The translations under genes and the position numbers were made by a program. From Heliocidaris tuberculata (Eukaryota > Echinodermata > Echinoidea > Camarodonta > Echinometridae), in assembly GCA_025618425.1 (NCBI GenBank), contig CM046835.1, positions 21,041,393-21,105,392 on the forward strand: a stretch of DNA of 64,000 nucleotides, in the 5' to 3' direction. Shown here piece by piece: positions 56,040 through 64,000 of the stretch (the first letter of the stretch is position 1; every line of letters starts with the position of its first letter). Below the pieces are notes generated by a model. It did no database searches and was not told where the DNA came from. It saw only the letters and a program-made list of their open reading frames with translations.

Positions 56040-57338
56040 TAGGGATGATTTGTGTCATCTACCTTTTCCATAAAATTTGTTAGATGAAGTTGTCTTGCTG
56101 CTGGCCAAAGGGCATAAGCATGTTTCAGCGTTCTGCGAAATGACGACGCACACTTTTGTGTTAAGCAGAAGGTCATTATCATTCAAGTACCCATAACTTC
56201 AAAAATAGGAAGCTACCATCTATTTTCACTTTTTCTATTAGTTGATAAAAGGGAAATCCCTTTGTCATATCTTTAGCACATGTAGCTACCTAGATTTGCT
56301 GGAGACTAAAATATGCGCAGTATTTCAAATGTAGATATATTCCCAAAATAATCCAGTAACGCTTAAGTTATGAAGATAATACTGCATGCACTCTGAACAA
56401 GCACCAAAAAAAAATCAATTCTTCAAGGTCTTTGCCATGGGTTGAGCATAAGACATTTCGAAGTACAAAAAAGTAATAACAGGACACTCGTGAGAAGAGC
56501 TCATGGCAAAATCAAGAAAGGAAGATTATAATCAAAATAAAATTAGGGGGAATGAAGTTTCTGTCAACATGTCACTGCACATTTGAGTTTAAATTACACA
56601 AGCTTCTGTCAAACGTTGATTCATGAATAGTTCACTGACCAGAATTGCTCTCTTCCAATCTAGAATGGAGTCATCACAGAACTCCATAGAAAAGATAAAG
56701 ATGTTAGATCAAGATAAGATTCGCCATGTTGATAAGATCTGCCATTCTGTTGTTGACATTTGAGGGTATAATAGTAGCCCTTTGGTTTTTAAGTTTTTAT
56801 TCAGATTTGGAATCAGCAGTGCTGGTTGCCTGGGTGCTATTCCCAATCTACCATCCTACTGGATAACCAAGCACTCCTGTTTGTTTTTTGCCAGAATGAC
56901 AACTTCAAAAAAAATTTAAATAAATATTTTCATCATTGTATGGAAACAAAATTTTGTACAATCCACTTTATATGATAACCAGTCATTAAATATGGTAACA
57001 TAAACAAATTCTTGGTTGCCTTACACCAAATATTAAATTAAGCCCTAGAGCCTGGGCTAGAATTCAGTTCAAAACACGCATTAAGTAAGTAAATTTCTAA
57101 GCATTTGGCTTGGCTAAGTAAACTGGCTTAACCCGTATTCAGATCAAATATAAGTACTTTACTTTAGCAAGCTTACTTTGAGGCAAAAGACTTAATGATA
57201 GCCATTGTGATGTCACCCAGCCAGTCCAAAATAATGCGCAATAAATGCGTCACATTACATGCGTGCTTAAATAATTTGCTTGCGCGCAGCTCATACTGCT
57301 TCGCGTATGTATGAAAGCCACATACCTGCCTATCAAGT
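56040..57338. other. AT-rich non-coding stretch
   Basis: No element is recognised until the family G copy. A CpG patch near 57280 (GCTTGCGCGCAGC) is isolated. Confidence 0.4.
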
Positions 57339-57845
57339 AATAAGCCCGTTCTAGTTTGTAATTAGTTCATGGTACAAATGACCCTGAAATGACCCCAATT
57401 TGTATGCGCATTTGTTTTAACGTTGTTAACATTTAGAATCATACTGATGCGCGCATCATGGTGCATACAAAATGATAGTGTATAAAGGTCAATTGTACGG
57501 GGTAACCTCACTAGTCATAAGGACCGCTATTCAAAAGGACCACTTATTCATAAGGACCGCTATCCATAACGTGTGACTAAATGAATAGCGGTTTTGTATG
57601 AATAGTGGTCCTTCTAAATAGCGAGCAAACCATACACAAATTACCTTGCTATTCATAAGGACTTCCATTCATAAGGACCACTCTTTATAACTACTCATTA
57701 GGACCGCTATTTATAAAGCGTGTTAAATGAATAGCGGTTTTCTATGAAAAGAAGTCCTTATGAATAGCGAGCGGACCCGAATTGTACTCGGTGCAAATGG
57801 CCTTTATCTGTACGTGCGCAAATTGTAATTACAAACTGGCTTATG
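57339..57845 (+). mobile_element. Family G TIR element, interrupted by a nested MITE
   Basis: It runs AATAAGCCCGTTCTAGTTTG ... GGTACAAATGACCCTGAAAT ... GTGCATACAAAATGATAGTG, TATAAAGGTCAATTGTAC, is interrupted, then continues AATTGTACTCGG ... GCCTTTATCTGTACG ... ACAAACTGGCTTAT. The uninterrupted relative at 62752-63001 has the same order with nothing inserted. Ends AATAAGCC / GGCTTAT are inverted repeats. Confidence 0.8.
57499..57779. mobile_element. 281 bp MITE with 8 bp target duplication, nested in family G
   Basis: Flanked on both sides by AATTGTAC (57491-57498 and 57780-57787). Ends GGGGTAACCTCACTAGTCAT and, reversed, CGGGTCCGCTCGCTATTCAT are inverted repeats, continuing AAGGAC. The interior is built from repeated, alternately oriented ATTCATAAGGACCGCTATT words in two subunits. 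The 8 bp duplication fits hAT or P-like transposition; which one is not settled by the ends. Confidence 0.85.
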
Positions 57846-57863
57846 GGCTTGAGCTTTCTTATA

Positions 57864-58453
57864 CTTAAAGGAGAATGAAACCCTGGGGAAATATCCATTT
57901 TAATGAAAAGAGAGGATAGAGAGAAGCAATTTAAAAACAGTTCCATCAAAATCGTTTACGAAATGAAAAAGTTATGAAAGTTTGAAATGTCTCAATTTAC
58001 TTTCAATGGTGATCCTCAAATTGGCAATGTTGCTTCAACGTGACAGGTTTAGTAGTACAAGTCTCCTTATGTGTTGTACACAAAATTTCATATTTTCTCC
58101 ATCATCTCTAAATATGCTGCTTGTCTTTTTATGAACTCAACATATGTTGTGTCAAATACATTTTTGCCATGATATATCTTGAGCTAAGAAGGAGGCAAGC
58201 TGCACCTTGAGAGATAATGGGGAAAATATAAAATTTTGTGTACAAAACATATGGAGAGTTGTCCTACTAAACCTGTCATTTTGAAGCAACATTGCTAATT
58301 TGAGGATCACCACAGAAAGTAAATTGAGACTTTTCAAACTTTCATAACTTTCTCATTTCTTAACCGATTTTGATGGAACTTTTTCAAAATTGCTTCTCTT
58401 TGTCCTCTCTTTTCACTAACATTGATCCCCCCAGGGTTTCATTCTCCTTTAAG
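57864..58453. mobile_element. Long-inverted-repeat foldback element, ~590 bp
   Basis: It starts CTTAAAGGAGAATGAAACCC and ends with its reverse complement GGGTTTCATTCTCCTTTAAG. The arms pair for ~255 bp with about one mismatch in ten, including CAATTTACTTTC, TGATCCTCAAATT and GTACACAAAATTT. The unpaired centre is ~80 bp. No ORF beyond short spurious ones. If transcribed it would form a long double-stranded hairpin. Confidence 0.9.
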
Positions 58454-58639
58454 GTAAAATGCTTAGTAAAATGCCCTACCACAGCATAAATAAGCTGAAA
58501 GTGAAGTGATTACAAAGTTATGGTAAGGACAATGACATTATTGAGGTATGTTTTGGCTTTATTCCAAAAAACCATCCAATAATGCCACTTTCATCAAAAA
58601 CGGATGAGGTCTACTTTAGGAGAATGCCTAAAATCAGTA

Positions 58640-59045
58640 AAGGAGTAATACACCGCTACCCAGCAGGAGTTTTCATAACAATAAGCAGTGCCAAATGCAA
58701 CTTGTGCACGGCAGGGGAAAATTCATAAAACGGCACAGTGTTGAATGCAGAGTGTTGACGCACGGGGTATCAGTTTGTTGTTGAAACTGGCAAACGGTAT
58801 TACTTACACCTGTATTCATAGCCCAGACCCATACACAAAACCGAGTTGTTATGATTTCAATTTGAAGTCCACTGAATGTGAGAGAGCTATAACCGCTCAT
58901 AATGGGCCACACGAATCGGCCGAAGACACCCCCAGGCATGCATGATATGAAGCACCTCTGCAGCCATGTTTTTGTCAAAATACAATGCCTGCCATGTCGG
59001 CAGCTCATAATTCATATTCCATTTGACGTTCTAAATTGGTTCGAG
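58640..59045. promoter_or_regulatory. Unique island of balanced composition
   Basis: Non-repetitive, with CGCACGGGG, AACCGCTCATAATGGGCC, ACGAATCGGCCGAAG and CTGCCATGTCGGCAG. A 111-codon minus-strand frame and two plus frames cross it without known domains. It may be conserved non-coding DNA. Confidence 0.22.
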
Positions 59046-60764
59046 TTTTCTTCCTGTTGCTATGCCAGCTTTTGTTTCCCTCTGAAGAGAATTTTCTTTT
59101 AAGATAAATGAGGCTTTGGTATTAATTCTATTGTTCAGCTGTCACTTCCTTGCCTATTTCTCTTCAGATATTTAAGGCTCACAACCGCAAGCAATGATGA
59201 TTAATATGTTTTTCAATATTCTAAATTAACGTAATTTATCATCTATATCATCACTTTCAATGTAAAGAAGCTTTCTGTAATAGTTTTTTTTTTTTTAAAG
59301 GAGAGATTGTTCTACTTCCAGTCTTACAGATCAAATATATCAGTCTCTAATATTGCTTTGGTATGAAAGAACCTCTCATTTGTATCTTAGCGAGAAGATA
59401 AATCTAGATGTTGTTTTTATTCCTAATGTCCTCATTTACATTTAGCATCTGAACTCATGAAATGCATGTAATGATCATGAATATAAGCTCCTAGTCCCAT
59501 ATAAGCATATCCATGCTTGTGCCTTCTAGAGAGATTATGAATTAACTCATGCATGTATTCATGACATGATCAACAATCTTCTCTCACAGTTTCTCTCACA
59601 GAGATATGTCACTGCAAATACTCCACGTATCTCAGGGAGATCTGAATATGTTATGCTTGAAAATAAATATTGCCTGATCCAGCATTCTTTCGAAAGGGGG
59701 TGGGGGAGGAAATGGGTCTGAAAAAGTGTGAAGAAGTGACAGCAACAAAATCTCACATTTCCACCAATGGGTGTAAGAAAATAGTGTGTAAAAAAAAATC
59801 TGTAATGTATTGCATATGCATACTGCATATGATTTTTAGAAGAACTTTTTTTTTTTGTTTCTGATATTTCTAATGGGAAAGAAAGAATGTTGTAACATGC
59901 CCCCAAAGCCCCCTCCCCCCCCCCCACAACAAAATTAAACTACATACACTAAATATATCTCAAGCAGATCTGAAAATTTTATGCTTGAAAATGAGAACTT
60001 TGATCATGTCAGAAAAATAAAATAATTCAACCCAATTCAAGACAATTATGTAGAATTTTTTTTTTTTCATCCAAACATCATGAACTGTGAATTAGACATG
60101 ATATCTTACTGATAATAACTGCATGAAATTAAATTACAATGGCATTTACAATTATGATCATTATATTCTTCTCCAAGATATGAACATCGGGAAACTTATT
60201 GCTATTTATGGACAAGGCAAAATATAAATCTTCGGTACTTCTTTTGTTCTTTAATTCTATTTTATTTCAACTTCAGCTAATTAGGAAGAACATTATACTG
60301 GACACAATGAGTGTGGGTAGCTTTAAAGGTCATGTGTAGTGATTAAATTTCGTTGAAAGCAATCGGTTTCTGCCGCACTGGTAAAACTGAAAGAAAGAGC
60401 AAGCTGATATTCTTTGTATTTGTACACATACACAGAAACTAATCCTTGCCATTTTGTCTTTTGTACATGTACTGCATTTTCATTGTACAGGTTGGTGAAT
60501 ATATTCATTGCAGGGATGCAAAGTGGAAGTATTAATCTGTAGCGACCATGTGCATTGATTAGAGATAGTGTGAGCAAATTGGATGAATAATGTGAAAGTT
60601 TTATATTTGTGGAAGATGAGATTATCAAATATAAAATCCCCAAGTTGGCATCTCAAGTAACGTGCTGTGACATCATACTTGTACAAATACCCTTCTTGAA
60701 TGGTCTTATACACAACATTTCTAAGTAAGAGCCAAAAGGGCATAAACTACCATGTTACCTAGAA
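59046..60764. other. AT-rich non-coding stretch
   Basis: Homopolymer T/A runs and a C run near 59915-59926. The 122-codon minus-strand frame (59559-59927) has no domain. GCCAAAAGGGCATAAAC near 60732 resembles a foldback arm without a partner. Confidence 0.4.
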
Positions 60765-60843
60765 TTAATCCATTGACTACTGGCTTCTTTCATTCCCATA
60801 GTCTTAACATAGGGACCACCTGGTTCCATAGACAATGAGTTAA
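60765..60843 (-). mobile_element. ~79 bp TTAA-type mini-MITE, copy 10
   Basis: TTAATCCATTGACTACTGGC, TTTCATTCCCATAGTCTTAA and GGACCACCTGGTTCC then CATAGACAATGAGTTAA. Both TTAA boundaries are intact. Confidence 0.85.
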
Positions 60844-61879
60844 AACCTTTCCGGCTCTAAGGGGTTGTTTTCATAAAATTTCTCAGAAATCTTTCCTCGA
60901 TACCTGCATGTAACCGAGATAGCTTAAAGGAAACTTATCCCGGCATGTTTTCCAACAAACATGATAAAAAGGATAATTTGATTGATTTTCGTGTACAGAA
61001 CAAATGGAGAATGGTCATAGTAATTAGTCATCGCAGTAATACAACCTCTTGTAAACGATATCCACATATTTTTCCTGGAAAAAGTCCAGGCGATTTCCCA
61101 GTGGACAATGTCCATCGGCTTCTAAGGAAGCAACAGAGAAAAGCTTGGAGATCGTAGCCTGGGGGGCACTATCACACCAACCCCTGGGAACTAGATTGGC
61201 ACGTTCTCTTTGATTAGCACAGAACTCGATGTCGTTCACTTAAAATGCTCAGCTCAATTCTCAATGCACAATAAGCTGCAAGCTTCAACTTTCATTTCTA
61301 AAGAAATAGTATTTCTCCTAGTGATTGTATGGTTTTGTAAACTTGATCTGCCTAAGCAACAAGTCAGAAAACTTCCACTATCAGGATTTACACAAAGCAG
61401 ATATACCTTTCATAATTTAAACAAAAACGCATTTATTCTTCCAGGGTTATTTCCATGCTGGAAGCCTCAAATGAAAAGAAAAAAGCAACATATGCTACAA
61501 ACTACAAATATCAATAAAATGGGAGCTGTGACTAAAACGATACTTTTGTTCCATCTGTAAGAGATAGTCTAATTTAACCATTCAACTTCACAAGTGTACT
61601 ACAACTCACTTGTAAACACAATGTTGGGTTCCATGTTAAGTTTCAGGTTAGGTACAGTGTTAGTTCGGGTGTTCGGGTTAGAAGTTAGACAACCCTAGTG
61701 TTATAGATAGTGAGTGTTGAACATCCCGCCAGAGCAATCACACAATGCCAAATTAGTTGGTATACATTCCACAGATACATTTATATGATTATCTATTTAC
61801 CCCACCATCAAGTCACATAATTGCTGTAGTACTGACGTGCCAATCAACAAGACTAATGGCTTCACGCAGGCATTTCACT
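60844..61879. other. Non-coding stretch
   Basis: A 116-codon frame (61210-61560) has no domain. At 61640-61690 TTAGGTAC, TTAGTTCGGG and CGGGTTAGAAGTTAG are only loosely telomere-like. Confidence 0.4.
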
Positions 61880-62070
61880 ATGTACGGCGTGACAAAATAA
61901 ATGCTTAGGGAGAGGAGAGTAAACTTTGCGGCCACCAGCCTGCCAAGGGTCAGTTTCACGGTGCATCCTTACAACTATCAAGGGTGTCCTTTGACTCCAA
62001 GGGCACAGCATCGATAGATCACTTAGCGTCGCAGAGCATCTGGTTGGGCGACATTATGTGGTCACAAATG
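61880..62070. promoter_or_regulatory. CpG-richer unique island
   Basis: Contains TACGGCGTGAC upstream, GCGGCCACCAGCCTGCC, GGTCAGTTTCACGGTGC, CATCGATAGATCAC and TAGCGTCGCAGAGC in ~170 bp without repeats or a good ORF. Possible regulatory element. Confidence 0.22.
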
Positions 62071-62098
62071 AGAGGGATGATTAGAAGGATATGGGAAG

Positions 62099-62521
62099 TT
62101 TCTTTCATGACAGGAATTATTTAAGGGCTAAGTTGATCACATTTTGTTTTTCAAATTGGAAACAATAATAAAAATGTTTTTAGTGCAACATGTTTCTAAT
62201 AAAATGGAATGTCTTTGAAAACAATATACATGGTTAGGAACTTTGTCGATAAGATTTAAAAATTGCCAATTCTGATCAAAAAACAATGATTTTGCACTTC
62301 TCCACCTCTCAATGTGTTGCTAATTTAAGGATTGGGAAGCTTATTCTACTTCTTAAAATTCCTGGCACCAAATGCAATATGGTCATGTAACAAAAATGGA
62401 CACAGTGTGTGCAGAGATTTTTGCTCTTTCTACTCATGCAATTGGTATATTTTTTTAGAGCCCTGAATCAAAAGTTATGGAGCCAAATCACAAAATGTGA
62501 ATATTGACGCAAAAGGGTTAA
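62099..62521 (+). mobile_element. TTAA-type MITE, ~415 bp family, copy 4
   Basis: The left end is eroded (TTTCTTTCATGACAGGAATT for TTAACCCTTTCAGGACAGG). The right end AAAAGGGTTAA keeps its TTAA. The interior is colinear with 9836-10252, with a short internal duplication CTCCACCTCTC. Confidence 0.8.
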
Positions 62522-62751
62522 GAGCAGGAGGTCGGATGGAGCCTTTTATACTACCCTTTCATCTAGACGATGGCTGGGTAAAAAATATCCCAAAGTTGGC
62601 CAAAGTACATGACTGATTAAGAACAGGAGGTTGGGGAGTTTGTACATGATAAGACCTTAACCAATAATCCATCATCCTCACTAGACTTCAAATATATAAA
62701 AATCACCAAAATGTGCAAGATCACTGATTGTCAGCTTTCTTATATTTTCTA
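62522..62751. other. AT-rich spacer between two MITEs
   Basis: AAGAGCAGGAGGTCGGATGG (62520) and AAGAACAGGAGGTTGGGGAG (62619) are two loosely similar words. Nothing else. Confidence 0.35.
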
Positions 62752-63001
62752 ATAAGCCAGTTCATACTTAGCACATGGTACAAATGACCCTGAGATGACC
62801 CTGAGATGACCCTGAGATGACCCCAATTTGTACGAGCAAAGGAATCTACTTTGGTGGACGTGTTACTTGTTTAACAAGTAAAATTATACTGGTGCGTGCA
62901 TCGCAATGCATACAAAATGACAGCGTATAAAGGTCAATTATACTCGTTACAAATGACCTTTATCTGCACATACGCAATTTGTAATTACAAAACGGCTTAT
63001 T
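62752..63001 (+). mobile_element. Family G TIR element, uninterrupted copy
   Basis: AATAAGCCAGTTCATACTTA ... CATACAAAATGACAGCGTAT, AAAGGTCAATTATACTCG ... AATTACAAAACGGCTTATT. It contains TGACCCTGAGA repeated three times at 62786-62820, present once in the other copy. It serves as the empty-site relative for the nested MITE. Confidence 0.8.
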
Positions 63002-63122
63002 GTGAGAAAATGATGTGAGAGTAGGTTATCAATAAACAATGAGAATGATAGCTCATGAAATGCTATAGTCTTAATGATTTTATATCATAATTAATAAAGA
63101 TTATCTTATGCCAGTGCTAATC

Positions 63123-63273
63123 AGGGCCCCGTTTTATAAAAATTGTTATCAATAACAATTTGCAATAAATGATATAAGCTACTGAAATACTTGCATCTAA
63201 CTGGCTGAGAGCAAATTTATTATAGAACTCTGGTAGTTGTTATTGATAACAAGTTTCATGAAAAACAGGGCCG
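63123..63273 (+). mobile_element. MITE with hairpin ends ('GGGCCC' family), copy 2
   Basis: GGGCCCCGTTTTATAAAAAT, then TTGTTATCAATAACAATTT; the middle is ACTTGCATCTAACTGGCTGA; the right hairpin GTTGTTATTGATAACAAG leads to TTTCATGAAAAACAGGGCC. It has the order of copy 1 and a better preserved outer inverted repeat. Confidence 0.75.
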
Positions 63274-63379
63274 AGATCAGTGCCAAGTTCCATAAATAAT
63301 ATGTGCACATTTATGTTTGCATTTTCACAGTGCACGATTCTCAGCAAGATTTTTAATTTAATCTTTCATTTCATAACCA

Positions 63380-63660
63380 TGCACTATGAATATGACGGAC
63401 AAAGAGAGAGTGGACAAAATAAACAAACCCCTCATTCTGCCCTTCACAATGGTAATGGTAGTCAAAAGAATGTCCATTCACTGTTATTATGTGAAAGTAC
63501 GTAGAACAGGTGTCACATGTATATTCACCTGTTCTACTTATATTTTTTTTTACAGAACAGCAGTGAAGGGATGTTCTTTTGACTACTATAACCATTGTGA
63601 AGGGTAGAATGAGGGGTTGTTTATTTTGTCCACTCTCTTTGTCCGTCATGTTCAGAGTGA
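63380..63660. mobile_element. ~280 bp near-perfect palindrome (foldback element)
   Basis: GACGGACAAAGAGAGAGTGG, ACAAAATAAACAAACCCCTC, CCTTCACAATGGT and AGTAGAACAGGTG-type words on the left recur reversed on the right (CACCTGTTCTAC, ACCATTGTGAAGGG, GAGGGGTTGTTTATTTTGTC, CACTCTCTTTGTCCGTC). Arms of ~135 bp flank a loop of only a few bases near 63520. Similar open frames on both strands are a consequence. It may be a foldback transposon; a transcript would be a long hairpin RNA. Confidence 0.85.
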
Positions 63661-64000
63661 TGTCATGACAGATAACGATTCCCATTTATTGCATGATCAA
63701 CAATTCAGAAAACAAAATCTAGACTGTTTTTCTCAAAATGCAATTTAAAGCACAACGTCTAGACTGTTGTTTTCATGGAAAAACTAGCACATCAATAACA
63801 GTGACGCACAACGCAACATACACACAGGTGTCGAGTGGGTCCAATGATAAGGGGTGCACTATTCTTTCTCACTGGACAAAATGAGAGGATCAATAGGAGA
63901 GGGAAATGGCATTTTTCTTCTTACTTTCTTTTCTTCTCCTCATTTTCATTTCTCTCTTTTTTTCTTCTTTAATCTTTCTTTGGGAGGCATGCAACGCAGG
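63661..64000. other. AT-rich end of window with a T/C tract
   Basis: Two similar words, AAATCTAGACTGTTTTTCTC (63716) and AACGTCTAGACTGTTGTTTTC (63753), form a short direct repeat. A pyrimidine-rich run starts near 63911. Nothing else is recognised. Confidence 0.45.

Noticed and set aside
59559..59927. 122-codon minus-strand frame
   Set aside because: Crosses homopolymer runs and has no domain.
61210..61560. 116-codon plus-strand frame
   Set aside because: No domain or splice context; length is within chance for a window of this size.
61630..61695. Telomere-like TTAGG/GGGTTAG words
   Set aside because: Too few and irregular to be an interstitial telomeric array.
63371..63685. Similar open frames on opposite strands (shared MTDKE, LPFTMV words)
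   Set aside because: Explained by the ~280 bp palindrome, which makes both strands read alike. Not a duplicated gene.

Overview
This window reads as nuclear DNA of a marine deuterostome invertebrate, most likely an echinoderm and probably a sea urchin. The reasons are an AT-rich background, no long open reading frame with a recognisable protein family, abundant microsatellites and homopolymer runs, dense short inverted-repeat transposons, and two tRNA-derived SINE remnants of a layout I associate with sea urchin genomes. The species call is inference. No bacterial, plasmid, phage or viral gene organisation is visible.

The window is mainly intergenic or intronic. The best-supported content is repetitive. 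There are about eleven copies of a ~79 bp TTAA-flanked MITE, four copies of a ~415 bp TTAA-flanked MITE and two further TTAA-type families. Two long inverted repeats have arms of roughly 190 and 255 bp, and a ~280 bp near-palindrome lies at the right end. There are also a mariner-like MITE, several two-copy terminal-inverted-repeat families (7602/38508, 57339/62752, 18470/63123, 2712/51590), a foldback hairpin family of ~60-90 bp, two tRNA-SINEs plus a SINE tail, and the 3' end of a LINE carrying the last residues of its reverse-transcriptase ORF (14595-15050).

A second layer is old, diverged tandem duplication. It includes a ~177 bp periodic array at 39770-40430, ~90-127 bp units at 50865-51460, ~100 bp units at 29700-30000, and smaller two- or three-unit arrays elsewhere. 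Purine/pyrimidine strand-asymmetric tracts lie at 31340-31920, 48060-48640, 50040-50640 and 53130-53465.

Four candidate coding exons are offered, all tentative because splice signals were judged by eye. On the minus strand these are a signal-peptide-like first exon (22737-22800) ending in a phase-1 donor, a phase-compatible Cys-rich exon (9034-9133) with a CPxxCxC motif like the N-terminal cap of leucine-rich-repeat proteins, and a helical exon ending in a stop codon (17742-18006). On the plus strand there is a 234 bp phase 0-0 open exon (6329-6562). If the first two belong together, much of the window is a large first intron of a minus-strand secreted or membrane protein gene.

Between the repeats lie a number of CpG-richer, non-repetitive islands of 150-500 bp, several with clustered homeodomain-type TAATTA/ATTAAT motifs. 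These are the best candidates for cis-regulatory elements. I saw no clear new biological system. The most unusual items are the nested MITE with an intact 8 bp target duplication and an empty-site relative in the same window, the 177 bp periodic array, and the 280 bp palindrome.
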